DNA of 64,000 nucleotides from an uncultured Caldimonas sp. (GCF_946480305.1 NZ_CAMLJQ010000012.1:48412-112411); one strand, 5' to 3'; shown: positions 17,984-28,377, counted from the stretch's first letter. The notes: generated by a model not told the origin, from the sequence alone. Made by a program: numbers and translations.

Positions 17984-18346
17984 GTGTCGAACTCCACCGT
18001 CGTCCGCCGCCAGAACGTACTGAGTCTGTTCCAGCAGTACGCCGAAGAGCAGATGCGTGCCGGCATCCCGCCCAAAGGTCTCGAGCAATCGTTCGCGCAG
18101 AAGCTGCAGATCAGCCCGAGCATGTGGAGCCAGATCAAGAGCAGCCGGCCGATCGGCGACAAACTCGCCCGTCAGATCGAGTCGGCCTGTGGGCAACCGG
18201 CTGGCTGGCTTGACGAAGAACGCGAGCAGCAGGGCCTCTCGCCCGCAGAGCAGCAGTTCCTCGCGCTGGCGCTGAAGGCATGGCGCTCGACCAACGCCGA
18301 AGGCCGCAAGCGGTTGAAGCAGCAGTTGAAAGAGCTGGCCGGCTGA
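17984..18346 (+). CDS. Small helix-turn-helix DNA-binding protein
   Basis: A 120-residue protein from a GTG start (MSNSTVVRRQNV). Residues 10-80 are a lambda-repressor-like helical domain (FAQKLQISPSMWSQIKSSRPIGDKLARQIE), a stretch typical of Cro/CI-like proteins in Burkholderiales. The C-terminal 35 residues (LSPAEQQFLALALKAW and a Lys/Arg-rich helix) are predicted helical. It is divergent from the small basic protein gene and could bind the palindrome in that promoter, a testable inference. It is convergent and abutting with the UPF0114 gene. Confidence 0.75.
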   Translation: MSNSTVVRRQNVLSLFQQYAEEQMRAGIPPKGLEQSFAQKLQISPSMWSQIKSSRPIGDKLARQIESACGQPAGWLDEEREQQGLSPAEQQFLALALKAWRSTNAEGRKRLKQQLKELAG

Positions 18347-18952
18347 TCAGCGCAGGCTGCGCGCAGGTGTGTGGTTCAGCAGCCGGTCGGTCCATGCGAT
18401 CGCAATCGCCGACAGCAGGAACACGGTATGGATCGCCGTCTGCCAGAACAGCACTTTCTCGCTGTAGTTCGGCGCATTGATGAAGGTCTTGAGCAGGTGG
18501 ATCGACGAGATGCCGATGATGGCCGTCGCGAGCTTGACCTTCAGCACCGAAGCGTTCACGTGGCTCAGCCACTCCGGCTGGTCGGGGTGCCCATCGAGAT
18601 GCAGCCTCGAGACGAAGGTCTCGTAGCCGCCGACGATCACCATGATCAGCAGGTTCGAGATCATCACCACGTCGATCAGCGCCAGCACCACCAGCATGAT
18701 GATCGTCTCGTTGAGCCCCGTCGGGGCGTTCTTGCTGTCGTAGCCGACGCTCGCCGTCAGCTTGCGCAGCGCTTCTTCGCTGCCGAAGGCAGCCTCGATC
18801 AGGTGCACGAGCTCCACCCAGAAATGGAACACGTAGACGGCTTGCGCCAGGATCAGGCCGAGATACAGCGGCAGCTGCAGCCAGCGACTCGCAAAGATGA
18901 GACTGGGCAGGGTGCGGGCGCGCACGGCGGGCGTTTCGATGACGGCGGACAT
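18347..18952 (-). CDS. UPF0114 (YqhA-type) inner-membrane protein
   Basis: A 201-residue integral membrane protein with three or four predicted helices ([74 protein letters not shown]). The segment [20 protein letters not shown] and the [18 protein letters not shown] stretch are characteristic of UPF0114/TIGR00645. No function is established for the family. Start 18952 (MSAVIET) is chosen because the upstream extension is Arg/Pro-rich and lacks a ribosome binding site. Confidence 0.9.
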   Translation of the reverse strand: MSAVIETPAVRARTLPSLIFASRWLQLPLYLGLILAQAVYVFHFWVELVHLIEAAFGSEEALRKLTASVGYDSKNAPTGLNETIIMLVVLALIDVVMISNLLIMVIVGGYETFVSRLHLDGHPDQPEWLSHVNASVLKVKLATAIIGISSIHLLKTFINAPNYSEKVLFWQTAIHTVFLLSAIAIAWTDRLLNHTPARSLR

Positions 18953-19307
18953 CTGTCGTTGGACGAATGGTTTTGTACGGTGGAGACGAGACGGGCAGGG
19001 TCCGCGGGAAGGCCAACGCACGCGTCGCGCGCTTCAGCACGACGCGAACGGCTTCTCGAGAGACCTCCCCTGTTGCGCCGCGCGGTGTCTTCTGTTGTGT
19101 TGCGTGGTGCGCGCGGCGGGCGCGATGGTAGCCGGGCGGAGAGCGCGCAAGCACACCCCCATGCGGGGGATGGCTGCGAAACATGATGCCGGGTATCAGC
19201 TCAGCGCCAGCCTTTCAGGCACCGGCATGACCAGAAGTCACCCTGGCAAACGAGAGACGAGCTCCGGGGCCGGTCTCTCGCATGGCTTCTAGCGAGGCGC
19301 GTTTTGG
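18953..19307. other. Intergenic region with one hairpin
   Basis: No convincing gene in 355 bases. A perfect 8-bp inverted repeat, CGAGAGAC/GTCTCTCG, lies at 19251-19280 just downstream of the minus-strand gene at 19308; it lacks a T-run but could end that transcript. The left part must hold the UPF0114 promoter. Confidence 0.5.
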
Positions 19308-20228
19308 TCAGGGCCGCGAGGGAGCCTCAGACGACAGAGATTGGCCTGCGGCGCATGGGACTTCCGTATCGCGCTTGAACGGAATCGACATCAGCGCCCC
19401 ACGGAGGTTGCGCACAACGAGCCTGTCACATTCGTCTCGCAGCAGCTCCGCTCGTTCATAGCGGTCTTTCGTGCCGGCTCGGTAGCGGAACGTCCGCTGC
19501 TTCGCCACATCGGGAGGTGGAGCCTCCATCCCAAGTTGTGTGGCGATATCAAGCGCGTGCGCGAGCATCGCCGCGGCCTCATCCTTGAGTGCCTTGCCCC
19601 GTTCGGCGGTCCAATGTGCAGGCAGTTCCACCTCCTCCCGCGGAGATGAAACCACACGGATCACCCCCTGGTACGCGGCAGCAGTCGCATGCCTGCCACG
19701 CAGCGAGACCGCAGCATCGAGGATCAGCGCTCGCTCGTCCTGCGTCATGGCGTAGACGGGAATCACGCCGATCATCCAGTCGCTCATGGTCGCGGACGCT
19801 TCCGGTTGGAGCGTGGAGTCCGGTCCGAGCTGGGACTTCTGCAATGCACGCTGCAACAAGTCGGTCATGTCAAAGTCCCGTAGCACCTCTTGATAGGGCA
19901 ACAGAACCTTGTCCGCCTCCTCCTGCAATTTCTGCTTCTGGCTGTTCTTGGTCGACTCGAGCAGGATGCCATGCGTGATGAGCGCGGCCAGGAAGCCCGC
20001 GGCGTTCGGCGCCGGATACATCATCGAGCCACTGCCCATGCCCGCACCGTCGAGGTTCACCACCCCGCGGAAGACGAGCTGGTTGTCTTGCGGGAGAAGC
20101 AGTGTCCACGAGCGGCCAGCCGCTGAAGGACGCGCAGGCACATCCTCAGCGGTTACCTGCGCCGAAGGCAAGGCGAACGCCAACGCCCAGGCAAGCACCG
20201 TGATCGAGCGACGCAGGGAAAGGCCCAC
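19308..20228 (-). CDS. Exported protein of unknown function
   Basis: A 306-residue protein with a Sec signal peptide (RRSITVLAWALAFALPSAQVTA) and a mature part with no membrane segment. It opens with SWTLLLPQDNQLVFRGVVNLDGAG, then an Ala/Leu-rich helical middle and a C-terminal Arg/Asp-rich region (YRAGTKDRYERAELLRDECDRL). The GTG start at 20228 lies four bases after the stop of the lipoprotein gene, so the two are translated in tandem and likely act together at the periplasmic face. I do not recognise the family. Confidence 0.7.
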   Translation of the reverse strand: MGLSLRRSITVLAWALAFALPSAQVTAEDVPARPSAAGRSWTLLLPQDNQLVFRGVVNLDGAGMGSGSMMYPAPNAAGFLAALITHGILLESTKNSQKQKLQEEADKVLLPYQEVLRDFDMTDLLQRALQKSQLGPDSTLQPEASATMSDWMIGVIPVYAMTQDERALILDAAVSLRGRHATAAAYQGVIRVVSSPREEVELPAHWTAERGKALKDEAAAMLAHALDIATQLGMEAPPPDVAKQRTFRYRAGTKDRYERAELLRDECDRLVVRNLRGALMSIPFKRDTEVPCAAGQSLSSEAPSRP

Positions 20229-20232
20229 GATT

Positions 20233-20925
20233 TCAATCCCGGAACGGCTTGACGAACTGGTCCTTGCCTTGCTCGATCGCCTGGAAGTACGCGTTCGTCA
20301 GGCCCGGGAAGGCAGGAGGTTCGTCCCAAGGTCCGTCGCTGCTACGCACCACGTCCACCGGCAAATACCATTCGTAGGTATTGGTGCCCAGGTTGACCAT
20401 ATAGCCGGTGCCGCGCAGCACACCCTTGGGGTCACTGGTCGGAAAGTAGGCTGCGTAAGTTCTCAGCATGCCGAGCATGTTGATTTGCAGCACCACCAGC
20501 TTGGTGATGCCGTACTTCGAGCCGAGCGAGGCAAAGTCCTTCCGCGCTCCATTCGGCGCTTTCGGGCTGGCGTCTGGAAGAGACGCAACGTCTACATCGT
20601 CGGGGATCACTTGCACCTGAGCCCCTCGCTTGCGGATGGCTTCCGCCATGTCCTCCTTGAGCTTGCGCACGTCATCGACCGGCAGCTTTTGCGTATGGGC
20701 AGTCAACGAATGGTTGGCAAGCGACGCGGCTGCCAAGCACAACAGGCAATCGGCTCCCGGCAGGTAAGTATCAACCTTCGGCAAAGGCGCCATGGCGACA
20801 CCGATGCGATCGGTCGTGGTCGACATCGCGGTCGACGCGAGCGGAACAGGGGGCTGGGGGGGCGTGGCACAGCCGGCGAAAAGTACGGTTGCGGCGACGA
20901 TCGCCAACCCGATTCGAAACTGCAT
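20233..20925 (-). CDS. Outer-membrane lipoprotein of unknown function
   Basis: A 230-residue lipoprotein. The lipobox LFAGC follows a hydrophobic MQFRIGLAIVAATV segment, with Ala-Thr after the Cys, which favours the outer membrane. The mature domain alternates beta and helix (ITKLVVLQINMLGMLRTYAAYF, GVLRGTGYMVNLGTNTYEWYLPVDVV), reminiscent of small beta-rich envelope lipoproteins. A CLLC pair lies near residue 57. AAGGAAA precedes the ATG at 20925. It is first of a two-gene operon with the exported protein downstream. Confidence 0.75.
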   Translation of the reverse strand: MQFRIGLAIVAATVLFAGCATPPQPPVPLASTAMSTTTDRIGVAMAPLPKVDTYLPGADCLLCLAAASLANHSLTAHTQKLPVDDVRKLKEDMAEAIRKRGAQVQVIPDDVDVASLPDASPKAPNGARKDFASLGSKYGITKLVVLQINMLGMLRTYAAYFPTSDPKGVLRGTGYMVNLGTNTYEWYLPVDVVRSSDGPWDEPPAFPGLTNAYFQAIEQGKDQFVKPFRD

Positions 20926-21057
20926 GGTCGTTTCCTTGTCGATTGCTATGACTGCACGGTCGAGGTGCAGCGCCTCTCCCTCGTCGAGGCGGACGGCAGG
21001 GTAACAGAACGTCACGAGCTGGTGCACAGGGAAATGACCGGAACCCCTTATCCGAGG

Positions 21058-21207
21058 GGCGCCCCCGGTTGAACCGCGGCAGTCGATCGACCGTCAGCTT
21101 CTGCTGCGCCACGGGTCGCTTGTAGCTCTCGTACTCATCGGCGATCTGTCGAGCGAACTGCTCGGGGTATGCCCCACGATTGCCGACGAGCCAATGAGTG
21201 AGTGCCG
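21058..21207 (-). pseudogene. Possible remnant of a coding sequence downstream of the hydroxyacid oxidase
   Basis: On the minus strand, directly after the oxidase stop, a frame reads LTHWLVGNRGAYPEQFARQI and on through DEYESYKRP to QQKLTVDRLPRFN. Its composition is protein-like (amphipathic helices, no Arg/Pro noise). It has no start codon of its own with a ribosome binding site and then decays. It may be the tail of a lost gene. The rest of the 285-base spacer shows nothing else. Confidence 0.3.
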
Positions 21208-21210
21208 TGC

Positions 21211-22434
21211 TCAGCGGCGTACGAGAAATTCGGGTGTCAGTTCCTCACACCGGCTCACACCCAGCATGGCCATGTCGCGATCGATCTCGTCGTGCAACAG
21301 GCCGATGGCGTGCGACACGCCCTGTGCGCCCGCCACTGCAGCCGCGTAAAGGAACGGCCGGCCGACGAACACGAAGCGGGCTCCGAGCGCGAGCGCCTTC
21401 AACACGTCGGTGCCGCGACGCACGCCGCTGTCCAGCATCACCGTCATGCCTCGCGCCGCGTCGACGATGCCGGGCAGCACACGCAACGGCGCCACCGCGC
21501 CATCGAGCTGCCGGCCGGCATGGTTGGACACGATCACGCCGTCGACGCCGCGCTCCCGGGCCAGCGCGGCATCCGCCGCACTGAGGATGCCTTTGACGAC
21601 CAGCGTGCCCTGCCACCGCTGACGGATGCGATCGAGGTGGGTCCAGTCGAGATGTTCTCGCGCAGTGAAGTCGCGCAGCACGCTCGGCGAAAGAATCGGG
21701 GCGCCGCGCTCGGCGAAGGAGTTTTCGAAGTGCGGCATGCCGTGGCGCCACAGCGTCCGCGCAAAGGTGCCGAGCAACCAGCGCGGCCGCGTCAAGCCGT
21801 CCCATGCCAGACGCAGAGAAGGCCGCAACGGCGTGGAAAAGCCCGAGCGGACGTTGTTCTCCCGGTTCCCGGCCGCCGGCAGGTCAGCCGTGACGACCAG
21901 CGTGCGGTACCCGGCCAACGACACGCGGTCGAGCAATGCATCGATGCGCCGGACGTCGCCGGGCACATAGGCCTGGAACCATGCGTCCGGGTTCACCGCG
22001 ATGACCTCTTCGAGCCGGATCAGCGAGGACCCGCTCAACACCATCGGCACGTTGGCCTGGCAGGCCGCCTGCGCAAGCGCGAGATCGCCCCGGTAAGCGG
22101 ACAGCGCGCACAGCCCCATCGGCGCGATGCCGAAGGGCGAGGCATACGACCTGCCGAACAGCTCGACCGCCTGCGTTCGGCGCGACACGTCGACCAGCAC
22201 CCGCGTCTGGAACGCGTGTTCGTCGAAGCTCTCGCGATTCGCCTGCAACGATCGGTTGTCCTCTGCCGCTCCGCACACGTAGCCGAAGATCGGCCGAGGC
22301 AGGTACCGGCGCGCGGCCTCCTCGAAATCCTTCAACGCCAGCATGTGCCGCAGACGGCGAGGCACCTTTGCGGCGCCTGGATTGAGATAGCTGTTTGCAT
22401 GCGAGAAGCTGTGGTTTCGGACGGCGGCGGACAT
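21211..22434 (-). CDS. FMN-dependent alpha-hydroxyacid oxidase/dehydrogenase
   Basis: A 407-residue TIM-barrel flavoprotein of the lactate dehydrogenase (LldD)/glycolate oxidase family. Landmarks: N-terminal FEEAARRYLPRPIFGYV, SPFGIAPMGL (FMN contact), FQAYVPGD, the FMN-binding Lys in TLVVKGILS, and the catalytic segment VSNHAGRQLDGA with its His and Arg, then GTDVLKALALGARFVFVGRP. It oxidises an L-2-hydroxyacid to the 2-oxoacid, passing electrons to O2 or the quinone pool. The divergent LysR gene 131 bases away is its probable regulator. Exact substrate unknown. Confidence 0.9.
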   Translation of the reverse strand: MSAAVRNHSFSHANSYLNPGAAKVPRRLRHMLALKDFEEAARRYLPRPIFGYVCGAAEDNRSLQANRESFDEHAFQTRVLVDVSRRTQAVELFGRSYASPFGIAPMGLCALSAYRGDLALAQAACQANVPMVLSGSSLIRLEEVIAVNPDAWFQAYVPGDVRRIDALLDRVSLAGYRTLVVTADLPAAGNRENNVRSGFSTPLRPSLRLAWDGLTRPRWLLGTFARTLWRHGMPHFENSFAERGAPILSPSVLRDFTAREHLDWTHLDRIRQRWQGTLVVKGILSAADAALARERGVDGVIVSNHAGRQLDGAVAPLRVLPGIVDAARGMTVMLDSGVRRGTDVLKALALGARFVFVGRPFLYAAAVAGAQGVSHAIGLLHDEIDRDMAMLGVSRCEELTPEFLVRR

Positions 22435-22565
22435 GGCGAGAAGGGTTCAGCAGCTCAGGTGCTCCCAATCTATCGACCACTGGAATGGAAAGAAAGCGAA
22501 TTTATTTCTTGCGTGTCATTCGCTTTTTGGAATCAAATGCCGTCACCACATCACCCCGGCCTGCC

Positions 22566-23462
22566 ATGACGCTCAAGCAACTGGAAGCCTTCTACTGGGC
22601 GGCGACGTGCATGAACTTTGCGATGGCGGCGCAACGATTGCATCTTTCGCTGTCGTCGCTGTCCAAACGCATTGCCGAACTCGAACAGTCGCTGGGGCAG
22701 CCGTTGTTCGATCGATCAGGGCATCGAGCGGTCTTGACCGACGCGGGCAGCCGGCTGCTGCCCAGATCTCGCGAGCTGCTGCAGGCCGCCGAAGCCCTGC
22801 GCGCGGAGATCGGCCATGCAAGCGGCCTGCATGGCCTGTGTCGCTTCGGCGTGGGCGAGCTGAGCGCGCTCACATGGCTGCCCAGGTTGGTCGCCCGGAT
22901 GCAGCAGGAGCACCCCGCCCTGGTGGCCCAGCCCTACGTCGACATCGGCGAGGTGCTCGAGCGCAGGGTGGAGGCAGGCGAACTCGACTTCGCCGTTGTC
23001 GCGGGGCGGTCGTCGCGCAGCACGATTGCCTCGCTGCCGATCGCCCATGCCGAGTTCGCGTGGTGCGTCTCGGCCAGGCTCGCACCGAAGGTGCGCAGCC
23101 TTTCGGCGACGATGCTGCAACAGTGGCCCATCGTGACCCTGCCCGCCGGCGCCGGCACGACGCGCATCCTCGATGACTGGCTCTCCACGCAACCCGAGCC
23201 GGCGCGCGCGCGCATCACCTGCAACCATTGGGGCGCGGTGGCCGGCATGCTCGTCGAAGGCGTCGGTGTGGGCTTGCTGCCGGCCGGCTGGGCGCGGGCG
23301 TTGCAGAAGCGGGGTTTGCTGCGACCCCTGAAGACGCAACCGCCGCTGGCGTCGCTGTCGTACTGCTATCAGTGGCGTCGTGACGATCCGCGCCCGGTGG
23401 TCACCGCGATGAAGGCCCTCGCCGCCGCGAGCGCCGACTTCTCGGCCGGCGGGCTGTTCTGA
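22566..23462 (+). CDS. LysR-family regulator, divergent to the hydroxyacid oxidase
   Basis: A 298-residue LysR protein. The HTH is at residues 3-60 (LKQLEAFYWAATCMNFAMAA, LSLSSLSKRIAELEQSLG), and the effector domain from 92 on (CRFGVGELSALTWLPRLVARM). The start at 22566 matches the family N-terminus and lies 131 bases from the divergent oxidase start, the classic layout in which a LysR protein controls the neighbour and itself. The effector is presumably the hydroxyacid or its product. Confidence 0.88.
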   Translation: MTLKQLEAFYWAATCMNFAMAAQRLHLSLSSLSKRIAELEQSLGQPLFDRSGHRAVLTDAGSRLLPRSRELLQAAEALRAEIGHASGLHGLCRFGVGELSALTWLPRLVARMQQEHPALVAQPYVDIGEVLERRVEAGELDFAVVAGRSSRSTIASLPIAHAEFAWCVSARLAPKVRSLSATMLQQWPIVTLPAGAGTTRILDDWLSTQPEPARARITCNHWGAVAGMLVEGVGVGLLPAGWARALQKRGLLRPLKTQPPLASLSYCYQWRRDDPRPVVTAMKALAAASADFSAGGLF

Positions 23463-23516
23463 GCCCGCTGCGTCGCACACGCAGGACTTCACAACCAAAA
23501 CTCGGGAGAGGCGTTC

Positions 23517-24479
23517 ATGTCATCCACCTCCAAACGCGTCACGGCCTGGATCGCCACGGGCGCCACCGTTGCCGCCGTCGCGTCGTTGCTCATCCATGCA
23601 TGGCCCGCCGGGCACCTGGGCGGCCTGCAATGGCTGTTCGGTCTTGCGGTTCATTGGCAGTGGATGTATCTGACGCTCGGTGTACCGGCCTGCTTGCTGT
23701 GGAGCCTGCAGCGCACCCGCTGGCGGGCGCTGCCCGCTTTGGTGTGCCTGCCGCTGCTGGCGGGCGCGTGGCTGTTCCATGCTCCGCCTGCTCCCGCGGT
23801 CGAGGGCCGCTCGCCGAGCATACTGCGTGTCGCGGCCGCGAACCTGAACGCGGGCAATCGCGATCTGTCGCGTTTGCAGGCCTGGCTGTCGGCGCAGGAT
23901 GCGCCCGACGTCGTCGTGCTGACGGAGTTCACGCAGCAGGGCGTGCAGGTCGTGTCGAGCCCGCAGCTGCAAGCGGCCTATCCGCACCGGATGCTGCTGC
24001 CGTCGGCCGACCCTTTCGGGGTGGCGATCCTGTCTCGGCATCCGCTTCAACCGACGCCTTCGATGCAACCGCTCGGGCCGGGGCACACGCCGCGACTGCG
24101 TGCAACGCTGCAATGGGGTGGCCAGGAGGTGCGGTTGTCGGCGATGCACCCGATGCCGCCGTTGAATCAGCAGTTCGCCGCGTTGCGGGACGAGGCCCTG
24201 CTGGAAGAGGCCCGCTGGCTCTCGCAGGCGGGCGGGCGCGGCATCCTGGCCGGGGACCTGAACGACACCCCCTGGTCGACGGGCATGCGCGGCGTGCAGG
24301 GCCTGTTGAAGCGGGCCACGGGACTGGCACCGACGTGGCCCAACGTGGGCGGGTGGCTGTCCATCCTTCCGCTGGATCACGTCCTCGTCACCGGAGGTTG
24401 GGGCGTGCACCGCGCGGCGCGGGGCCCCAGCCTCGGGTCCGATCACCGACCGGTGGTCGTCGAACTGGTCGCAAGGTAG
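23517..24479 (+). CDS. Membrane-anchored endonuclease/exonuclease/phosphatase (EEP) family hydrolase
   Basis: A 320-residue protein with three N-terminal membrane helices (ATVAAVASLLIHAW, WMYLTLGVPACLLW, LPALVCLPLLAGAWLF) and then an EEP domain. That domain shows VAAANLNAGN (metal site), VLTEFTQQG (Glu ligand), LAGDLNDTPW (Asp/Asn catalytic pair), LDHVLV and SDHRPVVVEL (catalytic His). The active site is expected on the periplasmic side. Substrates of such proteins vary from nucleic acid to phospholipid headgroups. GGGAGAGG precedes the ATG. Confidence 0.85.
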   Translation: MSSTSKRVTAWIATGATVAAVASLLIHAWPAGHLGGLQWLFGLAVHWQWMYLTLGVPACLLWSLQRTRWRALPALVCLPLLAGAWLFHAPPAPAVEGRSPSILRVAAANLNAGNRDLSRLQAWLSAQDAPDVVVLTEFTQQGVQVVSSPQLQAAYPHRMLLPSADPFGVAILSRHPLQPTPSMQPLGPGHTPRLRATLQWGGQEVRLSAMHPMPPLNQQFAALRDEALLEEARWLSQAGGRGILAGDLNDTPWSTGMRGVQGLLKRATGLAPTWPNVGGWLSILPLDHVLVTGGWGVHRAARGPSLGSDHRPVVVELVAR

Positions 24480-24634
24480 CCCGCCCTCTTCGCCACGGCG
24501 GCTCCGCGGGACTCCCCGGCGCAATTTGACCCATTTCGGGTCGATGTTCGGACTTGTCGGGCCGAAGTCGGACACCTAGCATCAAGCCTCGTCGATAAGC
24601 CGCCTGCACAGAACGGGGCAACACGAGGAGACAC

Positions 24635-25837
24635 ATGGTCCGCTGGAAAGAACTGTCGGCCAACGAAATGATCCTGCTCGACCATGTTTTCTGGTCGAGC
24701 AGCATCTCGCGCGAAGCACTGGCTTCCGGTTCGTCGTTCTCGAAGACGCGCGCCAACGCGGCGGTCGCCGGCATGCTGGAGCAGGGCATGCTCGAAGCCA
24801 CCGGCAAGCACGTGGCCACCGGCGGGCGGCGTGCCGAGACCTTGCGGCTGAGCCGGAGCCTGGGCGTGCTGCTGGGCGCTGCTCTGGGCGCCACCGGGCT
24901 GGAAGTGGGCGTGATGGCTCCTGACCTGGAACTGCTCGCCCACCACAGCGAACCTGCAGACGTGCGCGACGGCCCTGCCGCGCTGCTGGCGCGCGTGCGC
25001 ACACTGATGCGCGACCTGTTGAAGCAATGCGGCGCGAAGCCGCGCGACGTGATCGCCATCGGCATCGGCGTGCCGGGTCCGGTCGACTTCGCCTCCGCGC
25101 AACTGGTGAACCCGCCGCTGATGCCCGAGTGGGATGGGTACTCGATCCGCGACGACCTGCGCACCGACTTCAGCGCACCCGTGTTCGTCGACAACGACGT
25201 CAACGTGATGGCCCTGGGCGAGCTGTGGCGCATGCAACGCGGCCTGCAGAACTTCCTGGTCATCAAGGTGGGCACCGGCATCGGCTGCGGCATCGTCTGT
25301 CATGGGCAGGTCTACCGGGGCGCGAACGGATCGGCCGGCGACGTGGGCCACATCTGCGTCGACCCCCAGGGGCCGCGGTGCCACTGCGGCAACGTCGGCT
25401 GCGTCGAAACGATGGCCGCAGGCCCGGCGATCGCCCGCGCCGCGACCGAAGCCGCCGAGGCCGGCCAGAGCCGCCTGCTGCGGCAACTGCTCGACGAGCG
25501 CGGCGCACTGAAGCTGAACGACGTCGCGCAGGCATGCCGCGCGGGCGATACGGCCGCCACGGCCATCGTTCAACGCTCGGGCGCGCTCATCGGCCAAATG
25601 CTTGCCTCGGTGGTCAACTTCTACAACCCGTCGCACATCTTCATCGGCGGCGCCATCCAGAAGATCGGGCCGTTGTTCCTGGCCGCAGTGCGGCAGAGCG
25701 TCTATCACCGATCGCTCGCGCTCTCGACGCGCCACCTCGACATCCAGTACACGCCTCTCGGCGAACGGGCCGGACTGATCGGTGCCGGCGTACTGGGCAT
25801 GCAGGAGAGCCTGCAGCTGCGAGGAGAAGCCGCATGA
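24635..25837 (+). CDS. ROK-family transcriptional regulator (NagC/XylR type)
   Basis: A 400-residue regulator. An N-terminal winged helix at 20-75 (ISREALASGSSFSKTRANAA) precedes a ROK sugar-kinase-like domain with ATP-site glycine motifs (IGIGVPGPV, VGTGIGCGIV) and the zinc motif CHCGNVGCVE. It heads the sugar operon and overlaps the ABC ATPase gene by ATGA, so regulator and transporter are made together. ROK repressors are usually released by the sugar or sugar phosphate of their operon. Confidence 0.9.
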   Translation: MVRWKELSANEMILLDHVFWSSSISREALASGSSFSKTRANAAVAGMLEQGMLEATGKHVATGGRRAETLRLSRSLGVLLGAALGATGLEVGVMAPDLELLAHHSEPADVRDGPAALLARVRTLMRDLLKQCGAKPRDVIAIGIGVPGPVDFASAQLVNPPLMPEWDGYSIRDDLRTDFSAPVFVDNDVNVMALGELWRMQRGLQNFLVIKVGTGIGCGIVCHGQVYRGANGSAGDVGHICVDPQGPRCHCGNVGCVETMAAGPAIARAATEAAEAGQSRLLRQLLDERGALKLNDVAQACRAGDTAATAIVQRSGALIGQMLASVVNFYNPSHIFIGGAIQKIGPLFLAAVRQSVYHRSLALSTRHLDIQYTPLGERAGLIGAGVLGMQESLQLRGEAA

Positions 25838-27318
25838 TCTCGCTCGCGTTCCATCACGTCACCAAGGCTTTCGGGCCGGTCGAGGTGTTGCACGGCGTGA
25901 GCTTCGCACTGGCGCCCGGCAGGATCTACGGCCTGCTCGGCGAAAACGGCGCCGGCAAATCGACGCTGATGAAGATCGCCGCCGGCTACGAGCACCCGAG
26001 CGCCGGTGAACTCCGCATCGACGGCCGCGCCGTGCGCTTCGACGGCTCGCGCGAGGCCGAGGCGGCCGGCATCGTGCTGATCCACCAGGAGTTCAACCTC
26101 GCCGAAGACCTCACCGTGGCACAGAACATCTTTCTCGGCCACGAAATGCGACGCGGCTTCTGGCTGGACGACGCCGGCATGCGGGCCGCGTCGACCGCCT
26201 TGCTCGCTGAGGTGGGCCTGCAGATTGACCCGGACGTGCGCGTGCGGCAGTTGATCGTCGCGGAGAAGCAGCTGGTCGAGATCGCCAAGGCGGTCGGTCG
26301 CCGCGCCAAGCTGCTCATCATGGACGAGCCCACCGCGACGCTCACGCCCGGCGAGACCGAGCGGCTGTTCGCGTTGATGCAGCGGCTCAAGTCCGAGGGC
26401 GTGACGATCATCTACATCTCGCACAAGCTCGACGAAGTGGAGCGCATCACCGACGAGGTGATCGTGATGCGCGACGGCCGCTTCGTCGCACAGGACGCGA
26501 CGGCCCGGCTCACGCGGCAGCAGATGGCCAACCTGATGGTCGGCCGCGAGCTCTCGGACCTGTTCCCCGAGCGCCGGCCGCCCCCGGCAGGGAGCCCGAC
26601 GCTGCTCTCGGTACGCGGCCTCACCGTGCCCGGGTGGACCACGGAGGTGGACTTCGACGTGCAGGCGGGCGAGATCCTCGGCTTCGCCGGGCTGGTGGGT
26701 GCAGGCCGCACCGAGATGTTCGAAGGCCTGCTCGGGCTGCGCCGCCGCAGCGGGGGCACTGTGCGCCTGGCGGAGCGTGAGGTGACGATCCGCAACCCGC
26801 GCCAGGCCGCCGACCTGGGGCTCACTTACTTGAGCGAGGACCGCAAGGGCAAAGGGCTGCACGTCGCGCTCGGCCTCGCCGAAAACCTCACGCTGATGGC
26901 GCTCGAGCAGCATGCGCGACCCTGGCTGCGCCGCACATCGGAACGCGAAGCGCTGCAACGCGCGGTCGAGCAGTTCGGCATCCGTGCCGGCTCGCTCGAT
27001 GTGCGTGCGTCGGCGTTGTCGGGCGGCAACCAGCAGAAGCTGGCGCTGGCCAAGGTCCTGCAACCCGACCCGAAGGTGGTCGTGCTCGACGAGCCCACGC
27101 GCGGTGTCGACGTCGGCGCCAAGCGCGACATCTATCTGCTGATCCAGCAGCTCGCGGCCCAGGGCCGCGCCGTGGTCGTCATCTCGTCCGAACTGATCGA
27201 ACTCATCGGCCTGTGCCACCGCGTCGCGGTGATGCGCGCGGGCCGCCTGCAAGCCACCCTGCCCGCCGAGGGCCTGACCGAAGAGGAGCTGATCGCCCAT
27301 GCGACAGGCACACACTGA
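25834..27318 (+). CDS. Sugar ABC transporter ATPase (RbsA/XylG type, two ABC domains)
   Basis: A 494-residue duplicated ATPase. First domain: Walker [11 protein letters not shown]-loop [15 protein letters not shown]alker B. Second domain: the usual degenerate P-loop GLVGAGRTE, signature LSGGNQQK, Walker [12 protein letters not shown]. This is the standard form of carbohydrate uptake (CUT2) ATPases. It overlaps the ROK gene at its start and the permease gene at its end. Confidence 0.95.
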   Translation: MISLAFHHVTKAFGPVEVLHGVSFALAPGRIYGLLGENGAGKSTLMKIAAGYEHPSAGELRIDGRAVRFDGSREAEAAGIVLIHQEFNLAEDLTVAQNIFLGHEMRRGFWLDDAGMRAASTALLAEVGLQIDPDVRVRQLIVAEKQLVEIAKAVGRRAKLLIMDEPTATLTPGETERLFALMQRLKSEGVTIIYISHKLDEVERITDEVIVMRDGRFVAQDATARLTRQQMANLMVGRELSDLFPERRPPPAGSPTLLSVRGLTVPGWTTEVDFDVQAGEILGFAGLVGAGRTEMFEGLLGLRRRSGGTVRLAEREVTIRNPRQAADLGLTYLSEDRKGKGLHVALGLAENLTLMALEQHARPWLRRTSEREALQRAVEQFGIRAGSLDVRASALSGGNQQKLALAKVLQPDPKVVVLDEPTRGVDVGAKRDIYLLIQQLAAQGRAVVVISSELIELIGLCHRVAVMRAGRLQATLPAEGLTEEELIAHATGTH

Positions 27319-28315
27319 CATGGCGAGCACACCCGCACGCCCGCCCGCCGGCACCTCGACGCAACGCGACCGTCTGCACGGCTATGGCCCGGTCGTGGGG
27401 CTCGTGCTGCTGTGCATCGCCGGCGCCTTCCTCAACGCCGAGTTCGCCACCACCGACAACGCGCTCAACGTCCTCACGCGCACGGCCTTCATCGGCATCA
27501 TCGCGGTGGGCATGTGCTTCGTCATCATCTCGGGCGGCATCGACCTGTCGGTCGGCTCGATGGCGGCGCTGATCGCCGGTTGCATGATCCTGCTGATGAA
27601 CGCGCTGGCACTGCGCGGCTGGGGTCCGCTGCCCACCGTGGCGGCCGGCATGGTGTTCGCGGTGGTGCTCGGCGGCGTGTTCGGTCTGGCGCACGGCCTG
27701 CTCATCACGCGGGGCCGCATCGAGCCCTTCATCGTGACGCTCGGCACGCTCGGCATCTTCCGCGCGTGCCTGACCTACCTGGCCGACGGCGGCGCCATCA
27801 CGCTCGACAACGCACTGGCGGATGCCTACAGCCCGGTGTACTACGCGAGCTTGCTCGGCGTGCCCGTGCCGGTGTGGGTGTTCGCGCTGGTCGCCGTCGC
27901 CGGGGCGATGATCCTCAACCGCACCGCATTCGGGCGCTACGTGCAGGCCATCGGCTCGAACGAACAGGTGGCCCGCTACGCGGCCGTGCGGGTCGACCGC
28001 ATCAAGGTCATGACCTATGCCCTGCTCGGCGTGTGCGTCGGCATCGCCACCCTGCTCTACGTGCCGCGTCTCGGCTCTGCGTCGCCGACGACCGGCCTGC
28101 TGTGGGAGCTGGAAGCCATCGCCGCGGTGATCGTCGGCGGGACCGCGCTGCGAGGCGGTGCCGGCAGCATCACCGGCACCGTGGTGGGGGCCATCCTGCT
28201 GTCCGTCATCAGCAACATCCTCAACCTCACCAACATCATCAGCGTGTACCTCAACGCCGCCGTGCAGGGCGTCGTGATCATCGCCGTCGCGTTCACGCAG
28301 CGCAGGCGGCCCTGA
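27299..28315 (+). CDS. Sugar ABC transporter permease (RbsC type)
   Basis: A 338-residue permease with about eight to ten hydrophobic helices and the CUT2 landmark [13 protein letters not shown], followed by [15 protein letters not shown] and a C-terminal VVIIAVAF helix. The start at 27299 has GAGGAG at good spacing inside the ATPase gene; an alternative start is the ATG at 27320 just after the ATPase stop. It works with the flanking ATPase and binding protein. Sugar specificity is not visible. Confidence 0.93.
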   Translation: MRQAHTDMASTPARPPAGTSTQRDRLHGYGPVVGLVLLCIAGAFLNAEFATTDNALNVLTRTAFIGIIAVGMCFVIISGGIDLSVGSMAALIAGCMILLMNALALRGWGPLPTVAAGMVFAVVLGGVFGLAHGLLITRGRIEPFIVTLGTLGIFRACLTYLADGGAITLDNALADAYSPVYYASLLGVPVPVWVFALVAVAGAMILNRTAFGRYVQAIGSNEQVARYAAVRVDRIKVMTYALLGVCVGIATLLYVPRLGSASPTTGLLWELEAIAAVIVGGTALRGGAGSITGTVVGAILLSVISNILNLTNIISVYLNAAVQGVVIIAVAFTQRRRP

Positions 28316-28377
28316 ATACCCAGACCGGCGGCAGCGATGCACTGCCGTCTTTTCAACCACCCCGTCAGGAGACAACC